Assembly: GCA_000238815.2 (NCBI GenBank)
Contig: AFXB01000010.1
Span: 624,501-688,500 of the forward strand
Source of the DNA: SAR116 cluster alpha proteobacterium HIMB100
GTDB taxonomy: Bacteria; Pseudomonadota; Alphaproteobacteria; Puniceispirillales; Puniceispirillaceae
DNA length: 64,000 nucleotides
Reading direction: 5' to 3'
Part shown: positions 8,486 through 17,825 of the stretch, piece by piece
Position numbering within the stretch: position 1 is the stretch's first letter
Layout: each line of letters opens with the position of its first letter
The notes under the pieces: model-generated
The model's database searches: none
What the model saw: only the letters and a program-made list of their open reading frames with translations
Told to the model about the DNA's origin: nothing
Position numbers and translations under genes: made by a program

Positions 8486-9475
8486 TCAAATGTATTTGAC
8501 CTGCCAATCCGGGTGAATGCCGGTATCACGACAAAGCTGTTCAGCATCATGATCACGCAATAAGCCATAGCTGGTCACCAATATTGTGCCCAGCCCGCAA
8601 GCTGAACCGCCGAGGATATCCGTATGCGGCGAATCGCCAACCATAGCGATTCGGTGTGCCGGTAACGGGCGTCCGGCAAGATGATTCACCCGATCAATCG
8701 CCAGCTGGAATGCGGGGGCATGGGGTTTGCCAAACCAGCGCGGCCGCAGTTCAGGAACAGCCTTTATTGCTCTGGCCATCCAATAGCCTGGTTCAGCCGA
8801 AAACTGTGACGCATGCGGAGCGCTGACATCAGGATTGCCGACCCATACCGGCCGCTCTTTTCGGGTCAGGCTGGCTTCCAGCTGGTGTTGGTCCTGTGCG
8901 GTCCAGCCCACACTGCCCAGAAAGACAAACCCATCAGCTGTATCAAGCAAGCTGTGCTGGTCCGCACCCATGATCTTCACACCATCAAGAGCAGCTGTGC
9001 TATGGTCAAGCTGCAATAAGCCAGATCGGCGTGACGGGTCAGCAGGCAGAAACGATGCCAGCGCGTCCCGACTAGAGATCACGTCATCAACCGTTACCGG
9101 CAGATCCCATTTCAGATATTTCTGCGCAACTGTATCTGAGGGGTTGCTGGCCCCGTTGGTGAGAATCACAACAGGTTTATTTTTAGCCCTGGCAGCAGCA
9201 AAAAAATCATCGATGCCGGCAATTTTGTCCATACCCACATTGATCACGCCAAACCCATCCAGAATAAACGCATCAAACCTGTCCAGACAATCGATCAAGC
9301 GATCAGCCTGGTGATGAGGCGCTGGCCGAACAGCTGGCAATAGCGGCCGCAGAGCCTGATAAATCTGCAATGTGGCCTCCGCATCCAAATCAGAGGGTTC
9401 AGGAATATGAAGAGACGCAAGATCAGGCAGGTCAGTTATCATCATCAAGTCATTTATTGTTGACGCAAAATACAT
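8486..9475 (-). CDS. HAD-superfamily class IIA hydrolase (TIGR01459-like)
   Basis: About 329 residues. HAD motif I is DAFILDGFGVINVG, motif II is ILTNGAS, and the metal-binding motif III/IV is MVGDSPHTDILGG. The class IIA cap lies between the motifs. The second acidic residue of motif I is replaced, as is usual in this alphaproteobacterial subfamily. Likely a phosphatase of small phosphorylated metabolites; substrate unknown. The start is uncertain: in-frame starts exist at 9520, 9475 and 9445/9442 and none has a good ribosome site. Divergent from the flavoprotein at 9570. Confidence 0.85.
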   Translation of the reverse strand: MYFASTINDLMMITDLPDLASLHIPEPSDLDAEATLQIYQALRPLLPAVRPAPHHQADRLIDCLDRFDAFILDGFGVINVGMDKIAGIDDFFAAARAKNKPVVILTNGASNPSDTVAQKYLKWDLPVTVDDVISSRDALASFLPADPSRRSGLLQLDHSTAALDGVKIMGADQHSLLDTADGFVFLGSVGWTAQDQHQLEASLTRKERPVWVGNPDVSAPHASQFSAEPGYWMARAIKAVPELRPRWFGKPHAPAFQLAIDRVNHLAGRPLPAHRIAMVGDSPHTDILGGSACGLGTILVTSYGLLRDHDAEQLCRDTGIHPDWQVKYI

Positions 9476-9569
9476 GACAGCAAGCTGTTCAGTCTGCTTC
9501 TGCCGCCATCTTGCCCTCATCCTGTTGCTGTCTATCTATATAGTCAAGAGCCGAGAATACACATACAGG

Positions 9570-10574
9570 ATGGCGATTATTCCCATGACAGAGACGATTG
9601 TAATTATTGGTTCCGGCCTTGCCGGACTTAGCGCCGCACGGCGATTGCAACAGGCTGGCCATCAAGCCCTGATTCTTGACAAAGGCCGCCGCATAGGCGG
9701 ACGCATGTCAACCCGGCGCGCAGAGGGATTTCTGTTTAATCATGGTGCTCAATTTGTCACTGCCCGCTCAGAACGCTTTAAAGCTGTTTGTCAGGCTGCA
9801 GTAGATGGGGGCAAATTAGCCAGCTGGCCGCTGGACGGACGCGAACAGGCTTTATCAGGTACACCGGCGATGCGCGGCCTTGCTGAATTCATGGGACAGG
9901 GGTTGCGGATTGAACAGGATGTTGAGGTTGAACATATCATCTGTGCTGCAGATGGGCTGGTCCATCTCAGCCTGTCAAACAAGACACAAATTACCTGCCG
10001 GCATCTGCTTGTTACCTGTCCGGCACCGCAAACAGCCCGGCTGCTGGCCACGGCGGCGCCGCGCCTGGCGGCTGCAGCTGCAGAGGTCAGATATGCCCCG
10101 TGCTGGACCGTGATGGCAGGGTTTTCCGCGCCACTTGCGCTGCCCGCAGCCCCTGTTCAGACGCACACCGGAATAGTGGGCTGGGCTACCTATGAAGGCA
10201 GCCGGCCAGAGGCAAATGGTCATGCTGGCCTTACCCTTCAGGCAAATGCGGATTATTCAACAGCTCATCTTGAAGACCCACATGAACAGATTTGCACTGC
10301 CCTGTTAGCCGCCTTTGAAGCTGAATGTGAGATCAGCCTGCCCGCACCCGCCTATCTGTCAGCACACCGATGGCGTTATGCCAAGGTAGAACGCTCTTGT
10401 ACTGAACAGGATCCGTTCTTTTCACCGCACGAAGGCGGGTCGATCACCGTTGCCGGAGATTGGCACCCTGCTGAAGGTGAGGGCAACAGACGCGGGACCG
10501 GTACACGAGCTGAAGATGCGTTTCTGTCTGGTGAACGTGCCGCGTCCCGGCTTATCGAGACACTAGTTCAATGA
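9570..10574 (+). CDS. FAD-dependent amine-oxidase-like flavoprotein (renalase type)
   Basis: 334 residues from ATG 9570, preceded by CAGG; ATG 9585 is an alternative. The FAD-binding Rossmann motif is IIGSGLAGLSAARRL, followed by the acidic ribose-binding region LDKGRRIGGRMSTRR and NHGAQFVTAR. The C-terminal second FAD contact is VAGDWHPAEGEGNRRGTGT, near which the isoalloxazine sits. This arrangement matches bacterial renalase-like NAD(P)/FAD oxidoreductases; the substrate is unknown. Its last 12 bases overlap the end of the convergent DM13 gene. Confidence 0.85.
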   Translation: MAIIPMTETIVIIGSGLAGLSAARRLQQAGHQALILDKGRRIGGRMSTRRAEGFLFNHGAQFVTARSERFKAVCQAAVDGGKLASWPLDGREQALSGTPAMRGLAEFMGQGLRIEQDVEVEHIICAADGLVHLSLSNKTQITCRHLLVTCPAPQTARLLATAAPRLAAAAAEVRYAPCWTVMAGFSAPLALPAAPVQTHTGIVGWATYEGSRPEANGHAGLTLQANADYSTAHLEDPHEQICTALLAAFEAECEISLPAPAYLSAHRWRYAKVERSCTEQDPFFSPHEGGSITVAGDWHPAEGEGNRRGTGTRAEDAFLSGERAASRLIETLVQ

Positions 10575-11069
10575 TGCAGAGGTGATGAAGGCGCTGAATC
10601 GCTCGCACCAAATAATCACGGCATCATAATCGTCAACAGCCAGCCCTTCTGGCACAGATACAGAAAAATTCTGGAACGCTTTGATCGGGGCAACCTGCAG
10701 GGCCTGATCCTTGACCTCGAGAAACGCCTGCTTTGAGGAAATCTGTCCTTTTGTCAGATAGAGCCGGTAATCCGGGCCAGGTGACACCTCGCCATCCAGC
10801 CAAATTCGGCTGTCTGTGACATGGATTGTCCCTTCCCCCCAATGCAGAAAATCCGAGCCGGGGTTTTTCTTGCTGAATTCACCCGTACGAATCGTTTCTT
10901 GTGCATTTGCTTTCAGCTGGATCAGCTGGGTTGAGCTCAGACCTGACTCTGCTGTGAGAATGGGCAATGTATAAATGCCAATCGCGAAGCCAATGGCCAG
11001 CCCAGCCAGAAATTTTGCCGCCCCGAATAAAATTATATGCTGGCGGGCAAAGGCGATAAGTGTGTTCAT
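10563..11069 (-). CDS. DM13-domain membrane-anchored protein
   Basis: 168 residues from ATG 11069, preceded by AGGGAG. An N-terminal membrane anchor is at about 12-35. The rest is a DM13 domain: a TIRTGEFSK start, a GEGTIHV strand, DYRLYLTKG, and the terminal VIIWCERFSAFITSASL with its single conserved Cys. DM13 domains are proposed to be redox or cytochrome-like; the real function here is unknown. It would sit on the periplasmic face of the inner membrane. Convergent with, and overlapping by 12 bases, the flavoprotein gene. Confidence 0.82.
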   Translation of the reverse strand: MNTLIAFARQHIILFGAAKFLAGLAIGFAIGIYTLPILTAESGLSSTQLIQLKANAQETIRTGEFSKKNPGSDFLHWGEGTIHVTDSRIWLDGEVSPGPDYRLYLTKGQISSKQAFLEVKDQALQVAPIKAFQNFSVSVPEGLAVDDYDAVIIWCERFSAFITSASLN

Positions 11070-11190
11070 GAACAAAGCTCCCTGCCAATGTTAAGCTGAT
11101 GTTAAAGGGACAAATTAACCCGCATTAACCATTTTTTCAAAATGAAATCAAACCAGAAATAAGACATGTTCAGCATCCCGCCTTCATGAA

Positions 11191-11219
11191 TTGACAAGCG
11201 ACAGAGCCCGCTTCAAACT
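11191..11219 (+). promoter_or_regulatory. Candidate promoter for the enolase-superfamily gene
   Basis: A perfect -35 hexamer TTGACA at 11191-11196, a 17-base spacer, and a weak -10 CAAACT at 11214-11219. It lies 57 bases before the ATG at 11276 in the divergent gap with the DM13 gene. The -10 matches only half the consensus. Confidence 0.3.
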
Positions 11220-11275
11220 TTGAGGCGCGATTAATGTCCAGACCACCAATTCACATAAAAAGAGGCACAATTTTC

Positions 11276-12496
11276 ATGAAATTAGAGAGCTGTGAGAGTT
11301 TTGTGGTCGGCAACCCGCCACCTTCTCTGGGTGGGCGATATTTCATTTTTGTGAAGCTGAAAACCGCTTGTGGCATCAATGGATATGGCGAAATTTATGC
11401 AGCCAGCTTTTCACCCCACCTGACGGCAAATTTAGCTGAAGATATGTTTGCCCGCTATTTGGACGGGGCTGATCCGCACCAGATTGAACAGTTTATCCGG
11501 CGCGCCTATGGCAGCGGCTTTACACACAGGCCTGACCCGACTGTGATGGGGGTGGTCAGCGGCCTGGAGATGGCCTGTATGGACATTATTGGCAAAGCCC
11601 ATGACATGCCCTGTTATGATCTGCTTGGCGGGCGTGTTCATGATGATCTGCGTTGTTATACCTATCTCTATCCTGATGAAAATCAGGATGCCGCTGTTTT
11701 TTATGCCGACCCTATGGCCTCTGCTGAACGGGCGGCCGAGAAAGTTGCACAAGGATTTACAGGCGTCAAATTTGACCCGGCAGGCCAATATACTGTGTTT
11801 GACGGGCGGATGCCTGACCGAGAGGCGTTAAGCCGGTCCGCAGCCTTCTGCCGTGATATCCGAGAGGCTGTTGGCGATAAAGCTGATTTGTTGTTTGGCA
11901 CACATGGACAGTTTACAGCTGCCGGGGCCATCCGTCTGGCAGAGCAGATCGCGCCTTATGATCCGCTCTGGTTTGAAGAACCTGTCCCGCCGGATAATCC
12001 AGCTGAAATGGCCAAGGTTGCCCGGGCTTCGTCTGTTCCTGTGGCTACAGGTGAGCGGCTCTGCAGTGCAGCTGAATTTGCCACCATTCTGGACCATGGG
12101 GCAGCAGCCATATTGCAACCTGATCTGGGCCGGGCAGGCGGCCTGCGTGAGGGGGCAAAAATTGCCGCTATGGCGGCTGTTAAACATGTCCAGATTGCGC
12201 CGCATTTATATTGCGGGCCGATAGTGGCTGCCGCCAATATCCAGCTGGCCGCGGCGACATCAAATTTTCTGATTATTGAGATGATTGATCAGATGGACGG
12301 ATTTCATGCCGAGTTGCTGACCCATAAGATAGACATAGACAATGGACGCGTTCTGATCCCCACTGCACCAGGGCTGGGGGTTGAGCTGAATGAGTATGTA
12401 GCACGCGCGAATCCTTATGACGGCGATAAACTGCATCTGGAAATGGGCCAGACCCCGTTTGATCCAGCCCGCAATAAAGATTTTGCCGGAGGGTAG
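11276..12496 (+). CDS. Enolase-superfamily (mandelate racemase/muconate lactonizing) enzyme
   Basis: 406 residues from ATG 11276 (AAAGAGG upstream). The capping domain is N-terminal and the TIM barrel carries the superfamily residues: GVKFDP after strand 2, LLFGTHGQFT after strand 3, WFEEPVPPDN after strand 4, ATGERL after strand 5, QPDLGRAGG after strand 6 and IAPHLYCGP with a histidine near strand 7. The pattern suits a sugar-acid dehydratase, but the substrate cannot be named. It stands alone among core genes with no transporter or regulator near it. Alternative: a racemase or cycloisomerase. Confidence 0.85.
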   Translation: MKLESCESFVVGNPPPSLGGRYFIFVKLKTACGINGYGEIYAASFSPHLTANLAEDMFARYLDGADPHQIEQFIRRAYGSGFTHRPDPTVMGVVSGLEMACMDIIGKAHDMPCYDLLGGRVHDDLRCYTYLYPDENQDAAVFYADPMASAERAAEKVAQGFTGVKFDPAGQYTVFDGRMPDREALSRSAAFCRDIREAVGDKADLLFGTHGQFTAAGAIRLAEQIAPYDPLWFEEPVPPDNPAEMAKVARASSVPVATGERLCSAAEFATILDHGAAAILQPDLGRAGGLREGAKIAAMAAVKHVQIAPHLYCGPIVAAANIQLAAATSNFLIIEMIDQMDGFHAELLTHKIDIDNGRVLIPTAPGLGVELNEYVARANPYDGDKLHLEMGQTPFDPARNKDFAGG

Positions 12497-12560
12497 CCAT
12501 CATCAGCTGCACATGCTTCAGATCAGGACTATATTGTTACGCCTAAACCACAGTTCTGAC

Positions 12561-12589
12561 TTGACATCAGGGGGCAAAGACGTGTATTC
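12561..12589 (+). promoter_or_regulatory. Weak candidate promoter upstream of rplU
   Basis: TTGACA at 12561-12566 with GTATTC 17 bases downstream, in the 208-base gap before rplU. The -35 is perfect and the -10 is poor, so the call rests mainly on position in the only sizeable gap before a ribosomal-protein operon. Confidence 0.25.
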
Positions 12590-12704
12590 CGAGCCCTCAA
12601 TATGGCTTGCTGCCTGAAATTCAACAGTATGGTCAGCAAAAGTTATCTGTGCGGCATTGCAGTACAGGCCAACGTAATTATGAATTAGGAATAGGATGAT
12701 CGCC

Positions 12705-13178
12705 ATGTACGCTGTGGTGAAGACAGGCGGAAAACAGTACCGCGTAGCTAAGGATGACACCATTCTTGTTGAAAAGCTGGATGCAGAAGAAGGACAGAAA
12801 GTTACCCTGTCTGATGTGATGCTGCTGGGTGAAGGCGACAACGTCACTGTTGGCACACCTGTGGTTGCGAACGCGTCTGTTGAAGCACAAGTGGTCAGCC
12901 AGACCCGCGGTCCCAAAATTATTATCTTCCGCCGCAAGCGCCGGAAGAACCATCGCCGCACACAAGGTCACAGACAAGACCTGACCCTGCTGAAGATCAC
13001 AGATATTAACAGCTCAGCGAAAAAAGTAGCTGCTCCAGCAAAGAAAGCAGCAGCTAAGGCTGATGCCGCGCCAGCAGCAGAAAAGAAAGCGCCGGCGAAA
13101 AAAGCGGCTGCAGCCAAGAAAACAGCTGCCAAGAAAGCCGCTGCGCCAAAAAAGGCTGCGGCAAAGAAATCAGATTAA
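12705..13178 (+). CDS. rplU: 50S ribosomal protein L21 with long Lys/Ala tail
   Basis: Large-subunit protein that contacts 23S rRNA near L20. It starts [14 protein letters not shown] at ATG 12705 (TAGG 9 bases upstream; the ATG at 12696 overlaps that site). The L21 core ends at about residue 103, after the [15 protein letters not shown] basic segment. A further ~54 residues are almost only Ala, Lys and Pro, resembling histone H1 tails. Extended L21 proteins occur in alphaproteobacteria, but this one is long and strongly basic. rpmA follows after 18 bases, the usual pair. Confidence 0.95.
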   Translation: MYAVVKTGGKQYRVAKDDTILVEKLDAEEGQKVTLSDVMLLGEGDNVTVGTPVVANASVEAQVVSQTRGPKIIIFRRKRRKNHRRTQGHRQDLTLLKITDINSSAKKVAAPAKKAAAKADAAPAAEKKAPAKKAAAAKKTAAKKAAAPKKAAAKKSD

Positions 13179-13196
13179 AGGTAAGGAGAGGAGAGC

Positions 13197-13466
13197 ATGG
13201 CACATAAAAAAGCAGGCGGTAGCTCCAGAAATGGTCGTGATTCAGCCGGACGCCGGTTAGGCGTAAAGAAATATGGCGGCGAGTCAGTGATTGCAGGCAA
13301 CATCATTGTTCGGCAGCGGGGCACAAAGTTCCATCCGGGTGATAATGTGGGCATGGGCAAGGACCATACCCTGTTCGCCTTATGTGACGGTCATGTCAGC
13401 TTCCGCCAGAGAGCAGGCAAGCGCATGTTTGTATCTGTTCAGGGCCAGGCAAAAGCCGCTGAATAA
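13197..13466 (+). CDS. rpmA: 50S ribosomal protein L27
   Basis: 89 residues, full length. Starts [16 protein letters not shown], the conserved N-terminus that reaches the peptidyl-transferase centre, followed by [12 protein letters not shown] strong ribosome site (AAGGAGAGGAG) precedes the ATG. It ends the rplU-rpmA operon, with an intrinsic terminator about 54 bases after its stop. Confidence 0.97.
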   Translation: MAHKKAGGSSRNGRDSAGRRLGVKKYGGESVIAGNIIVRQRGTKFHPGDNVGMGKDHTLFALCDGHVSFRQRAGKRMFVSVQGQAKAAE

Positions 13467-13519
13467 ACGCTGAGACGCCGATTACACCAAGCCGTTGCAC
13501 AAACGCACGGCAAGCGAGT

Positions 13520-13560
13520 TAAAAAGGGGATGGCCCATAACAGGGCGAATCCCCTTTTTA
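13520..13560 (+). terminator. Intrinsic terminator after rplU-rpmA
   Basis: A 12-base-pair perfect stem (TAAAAAGGGGAT at 13520-13531 and ATCCCCTTTTTA at 13549-13560). A CCC/GGG pair (13534-13536 with 13543-13545) is nested in the loop. The T-run is part of the stem and the A-run makes the structure symmetric, so it could also stop transcription from the other side. Confidence 0.85.
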
Positions 13561-13622
13561 CATTTTGTTATCTGAAGCCGTAATCTCATCAGCCAGTTTC
13601 CTCTCACCATAGGGCATATGTC

Positions 13623-14672
13623 ATGAAATTTCTGGATCAGGCAAAGATCTTCATTCGCTCTGGGAATGGCGGGCCAGGTTCTGTCAGCTTCCGGCGTGAA
13701 GCCAATGTGCCGATGGGCGGGCCTGATGGCGGTGATGGCGGGCGCGGTGGTGATGTGATTGCCCGTTGTGTTGGCGGTCTGAACACACTGATTGATTATC
13801 GCTATCAGCAGCATTTCAAAGCAGATTCAGGCATTCCAGGTGCAGGCCGCAACCGATCCGGCGGGCGCGGTAAAGATGTCATTTTGAACCTGCCTGTCGG
13901 CACACAAATTATCTCTGATGACGGTGAGGCTGTACTTGCTGATCTGACCAAAGAAGGTCAGGAAGTGATTCTGGCGTCTGGCGGTATTGGTGGTAAGGGA
14001 AATGCCTATTTCAAATCCTCAACGAATCAGGCCCCGCGTCGGGCCCAGCCTGGTGAAAAAGGCAGCGAAATGTGGGTCTGGCTCAGGCTGAAGCTGATTG
14101 CTGATGCTGGTCTGCTTGGCTTGCCAAATGCCGGAAAATCAACCTTTTTGTCTGTAGTGTCTGCGGCACGCCCGAAAATTGCTGATTATCCCTTTACCAC
14201 CCTGCACCCAAATCTGGGTGTGGTCGGGATTGATGGCCAGGAATTTGTTATGGCTGATATCCCCGGGCTGATTGAAGGGGCCCATCAAGGCGCAGGTATA
14301 GGACATAGATTTTTAGGCCATGTAGAGCGGTGCCGTGTATTGCTTCATCTGATCGATGCGTCTGCCTTTGATCCGGTAGAAAGCTGGCGGATTGTGCGCC
14401 GTGAGGTTGAGGCCTATGCCGATGTTCTTGCTGACAAGCCCGAAATTCTGGTCTTGTCGAAATGCGATACAGCCCCGGCAGATTATCTTGATGAAGTTCG
14501 TGATGCGCTGCAAGCTGAAGGGGCGGGCAAAATCCTGTATATGTCTTCTGTCAGCCATGACGGGGTCACCGAGGTGTTGCGCGCCGTTCAGGCGATGATT
14601 ACTGAAAGCAAGGCAGAGGCAGAGCGGGTTGATGCTGGTGTTGTGGCCTGGACGCCACATGAACAGGACTAG
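13623..14672 (+). CDS. obgE: Obg-family GTPase (ribosome assembly / stress)
   Basis: 349 residues. The glycine-rich Obg fold spans about 1-158 ([23 protein letters not shown]). The G domain follows with G1 GLPNAGKS, G3 DIPGLIEGA and G4 LSKCDT. The variable C-terminal OCT domain is lacking, as in many alphaproteobacteria. Binds the 50S particle during late assembly. It follows the rplU-rpmA terminator, has its own start region, and runs into proB after 5 bases. Confidence 0.97.
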   Translation: MKFLDQAKIFIRSGNGGPGSVSFRREANVPMGGPDGGDGGRGGDVIARCVGGLNTLIDYRYQQHFKADSGIPGAGRNRSGGRGKDVILNLPVGTQIISDDGEAVLADLTKEGQEVILASGGIGGKGNAYFKSSTNQAPRRAQPGEKGSEMWVWLRLKLIADAGLLGLPNAGKSTFLSVVSAARPKIADYPFTTLHPNLGVVGIDGQEFVMADIPGLIEGAHQGAGIGHRFLGHVERCRVLLHLIDASAFDPVESWRIVRREVEAYADVLADKPEILVLSKCDTAPADYLDEVRDALQAEGAGKILYMSSVSHDGVTEVLRAVQAMITESKAEAERVDAGVVAWTPHEQD

Positions 14673-14677
14673 AGGCT

Positions 14678-15808
14678 ATGACCATGATTCCTGATCGTAT
14701 CGCCAAGGCTAACCGGGTTGTAATCAAAATCGGTTCTGCACTGTTGTTTGATCCGGCGAAAGGAGAAGCCAGAAAGGGCTGGATGAGCGCGCTGGCAAAA
14801 GATGTGGCCAAATTGCGCGACCAAGGTGCACAAGTTGTCCTGATCTCATCAGGGTCGATAGCGCTTGGCAGACGACATCTTGGCCTGACCGCCAGATCCA
14901 TCAGACTGGAAGAAAAACAGGCTGCCGCTGCCACCGGTCAGGTCGAACTGGCGCAGCTCTGGTCAGAAGCGCTGGCAGATGTGGGTTTGCGCGCAGGACA
15001 GATCTTGCTGGCCCCTGACGATACAGAAACACGTCGTCGCCATATCAACGCACGAGCGACGATCCAAACGCTTCTGGATTTAGGTGTGGTACCGGTGGTC
15101 AATGAAAATGATACTGTGACCACCTATGAAATCCGATTCGGAGATAATGACAGGCTGGCTGCCCGTGTCGCCGCAATGATATCTGCTGATCTGTTGATTC
15201 TGCTGTCTGATATAGACGGGCTGTATACCGCCAATCCGCATCGCACAGAAAGCGCCCTGCATATCGCTGACATTCCTGAAATTACGCCAGAAATTCTGGC
15301 TATGGGTGGTAATGCAAATGCCGAATTTGCCTCTGGCGGCATGGCAACCAAACTGGCCGCAGCCCGCATTGCCTCTGCTGCTGGTGTAGGTATGATCATC
15401 TGTAAAGGTGTTGATCCCCAGCCTGTATCTGCGCTGATGACTGGCGCAAAATGCAGCTTTTTTCATCCGCAGACCTCTCTTATAAAGGCCCGGAAAAGCT
15501 GGATCGCTGGAGCACTTGATCCCAAAGGGACCATCAGTGTTGATGCAGGGGCCCAATCCGCCCTGCGGCAGGGAAAATCCCTTCTGCCGGTGGGTATTAC
15601 CAGAATTGCCGGACAATTTGACAGAGGCGATTTGGTTGTTATCGTTGCCGAAACAGGCCAAGAGCTGGGTCATGGACTGGCCGGCCACTCCTCAACAGAG
15701 GCAGAAAAACTTAAAGGCCAGAAAAGCACAGATTTCGCAGCGATACTGGGCTATGAATGCCGGGCAGAACTGATTCACGCAGACGATCTTGTTCTGCATC
15801 ATGAATGA
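14678..15808 (+). CDS. proB: Glutamate 5-kinase
   Basis: 376 residues. Phosphorylates glutamate at the gamma position, the first step of proline synthesis. The amino-acid-kinase domain shows VVIKIGSALL, LISSGSIALGRR, VVNENDTV and FGDNDRLAARVA; a C-terminal PUA domain (about 285-365) is present. Starts 5 bases after obgE, so translational coupling is likely, and proA follows. Confidence 0.96.
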   Translation: MTMIPDRIAKANRVVIKIGSALLFDPAKGEARKGWMSALAKDVAKLRDQGAQVVLISSGSIALGRRHLGLTARSIRLEEKQAAAATGQVELAQLWSEALADVGLRAGQILLAPDDTETRRRHINARATIQTLLDLGVVPVVNENDTVTTYEIRFGDNDRLAARVAAMISADLLILLSDIDGLYTANPHRTESALHIADIPEITPEILAMGGNANAEFASGGMATKLAAARIASAAGVGMIICKGVDPQPVSALMTGAKCSFFHPQTSLIKARKSWIAGALDPKGTISVDAGAQSALRQGKSLLPVGITRIAGQFDRGDLVVIVAETGQELGHGLAGHSSTEAEKLKGQKSTDFAAILGYECRAELIHADDLVLHHE

Positions 15809-15843
15809 ACAGATACTCGATCTAAAATATAAAGGCGTTTGAT

Positions 15844-17145
15844 ATGTCAGACAGTCATCTTCACACCAAAATAGCACCTCTCAGCGCATCTGAAGCTGCG
15901 GTAATGGTCAGCCAGATGGCCACTGAGGCAAGACACAGTCAGGCAATCCTTGGTCAGGCTGAGACTGAACAGCGGAATCAAGCGCTCACGCGGGCAGCAG
16001 ACCTGATTCGCAAAAACAGCAAACAGATCGGGGCTGCCAATCAAATTGATGTGGCGCGTGGCAGACAAACTGGATTAACAGAGGCTTTTATTGACCGGCT
16101 GACCATGACCAAAGACCGGATTGAGGCAATGGCAACAGGTCTAGAGGATATCGCCCGGCTCTCAGATCCGCTGGGGTTGGAGCTAGCCAGATGGACACGT
16201 CCGAACGGCCTGGACATCACCCGCATATCAACTGCGCTGGGCGTTATTGGCGTGATTTACGAATCACGTCCAAATGTGACCATTGATGCAGCAGGCTTAT
16301 GTGTTAAATCTGGCAATGCTGTGATTTTGCGGGGCGGCAGTGATTCGCATGAAACCAGCCAGCTTCTGTCTCGGCTGATGCGCGACGGGCTTACCGCAGC
16401 AGGGCTGCCTGAAAATGCGGTACAGACTGTTCCGTCACCTGATCGGGCTTTGGTTGGCGCGATGCTGGCAGCATCTGGTCAAATTGATGTCATCATTCCG
16501 CGCGGTGGCAAAGGGCTGGTCAGCCGTGTTCAAGATGAAGCCCGCGTCCCTGTTTTTGCGCATCTGGAAGGGATTTGCCATCTATATGTCTCGGCCAAGG
16601 CTGATATGACAACCGCTGCTGAGATTTGTTTCAACGCAAAAATGAGGCGTGTAGGTATCTGTGGGGCAGCAGAAACCCTGTTATTGGACAGTGCGCTATC
16701 TGAAGCTGATATCACAACAATCATCCGCCGGTTACTTGATGGGGGTTGTGAGGTGCGCGGTACCGACGCCATTCTGGCATGTGATAACCGTGTTGTTCGG
16801 GCAGCTGACAGTGACTGGGGATGTGAGTTTCTGGCTCCGGTTATTGCCGTGAAAACCGTACCTGGTCTAAGCGATGCTGTAGAGCATATCCGCACCCATG
16901 GGTCTGGCCATACCGAAAGCATCATTACTGAAGATGAAGATGAAGCAGAGCGGTTTTTGAATGAAGTAGATAGCGCAATTGTTATGGTTAATGCCTCTAC
17001 CCAATTTGCTGATGGCGGTGAATTTGGTATGGGCGCTGAAATTGGAATTGCTACAGGCAGGCTGCATGCCAGAGGGCCTGTTGGCGCAGCGCAATTAACA
17101 AGTTTTAAATATGCTGTGCGCGGCACAGGACAAACACGTGCCTGA
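15844..17145 (+). CDS. proA: Gamma-glutamyl phosphate reductase
   Basis: 433 residues of the aldehyde-dehydrogenase superfamily. Reduces glutamyl-5-phosphate to the semialdehyde with NADPH. Motifs are GVIGVIYESRPNVT, the NADP-side ILRGGSDS, and the catalytic cysteine in RRVGICGAAETLLLD. Full length. Its end overlaps the start of nadD, indicating coupled translation. Confidence 0.96.
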   Translation: MSDSHLHTKIAPLSASEAAVMVSQMATEARHSQAILGQAETEQRNQALTRAADLIRKNSKQIGAANQIDVARGRQTGLTEAFIDRLTMTKDRIEAMATGLEDIARLSDPLGLELARWTRPNGLDITRISTALGVIGVIYESRPNVTIDAAGLCVKSGNAVILRGGSDSHETSQLLSRLMRDGLTAAGLPENAVQTVPSPDRALVGAMLAASGQIDVIIPRGGKGLVSRVQDEARVPVFAHLEGICHLYVSAKADMTTAAEICFNAKMRRVGICGAAETLLLDSALSEADITTIIRRLLDGGCEVRGTDAILACDNRVVRAADSDWGCEFLAPVIAVKTVPGLSDAVEHIRTHGSGHTESIITEDEDEAERFLNEVDSAIVMVNASTQFADGGEFGMGAEIGIATGRLHARGPVGAAQLTSFKYAVRGTGQTRA

Positions 17146-17746
17146 CTTCCGCCCGCCATTATCAGCCGCCTGCCCGCATTACAGCTACCGGCGGCGTATC
17201 GGCATCATGGGAGGATCTTTCAATCCGGCTCATAACGGGCATCTGCATAGTACTGCTCTTGCAAAGCGTGCGGCCCAACTGGATGAAGTGTGGTGGCTGG
17301 TAAGCCCGCAAAATCCTTTGAAGAGCGCTGATGAAATGGCCTCTTTTTCCCGCCGATTCGCCAGTGCGCAAGCTGTGGCCATACCTCATCGCTGGATAAA
17401 AATCCTTGATTTTGAGCAGCGACACGGGCTCAGTTTCACAGCGCACAGCCTGAAAAAGCTGGCCTGCCACTGTCCGCGGGCAGAGTTCGTCTGGATCATG
17501 GGCGCAGATAATCTGATTCAGTTTCCGCACTGGTATCGTGCCTCTGCACTGGCACAGCTGCTTCCGGTACTGGTCATCAACAGACCGACTTATGGCTATC
17601 AGAGCCTGGCGTCTCGCGGGGCGCGCCTGTTAGGATTAAAACGGCGCTCACCACGCCGCTTATCCCGTAAATCAGGTGGGTGGGCCTTTCTGCATGGCGC
17701 AAGCAACCCGTCTTCATCAACTGCAATTCGGCGCGGCTATTCATGA
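17138..17746 (+). CDS. nadD: Nicotinate-nucleotide adenylyltransferase
   Basis: Forms NaAD from nicotinate mononucleotide and ATP in NAD synthesis. 202 residues from GTG 17138 with AGGA 9 bases upstream; ATG 17111 would give a longer form with a deeper overlap with proA. The nucleotidyltransferase motif is GGSFNPAHNGHL and the second signature is SSTAIRRG at the extreme C-terminus. The protein stops just four residues after the ATP-binding ISSTxIR-type motif, shorter than the family norm, where a further helix usually follows. Confidence 0.93.
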   Translation: MPDFRPPLSAACPHYSYRRRIGIMGGSFNPAHNGHLHSTALAKRAAQLDEVWWLVSPQNPLKSADEMASFSRRFASAQAVAIPHRWIKILDFEQRHGLSFTAHSLKKLACHCPRAEFVWIMGADNLIQFPHWYRASALAQLLPVLVINRPTYGYQSLASRGARLLGLKRRSPRRLSRKSGGWAFLHGASNPSSSTAIRRGYS

Positions 17747-17825
17747 TATCTTGCCCCAGAGGCGAAAAAACGATACGCTGAAGTAACGATTCGGTGATCG
17801 GTAGACTAAAATGAGGAGATAAACC

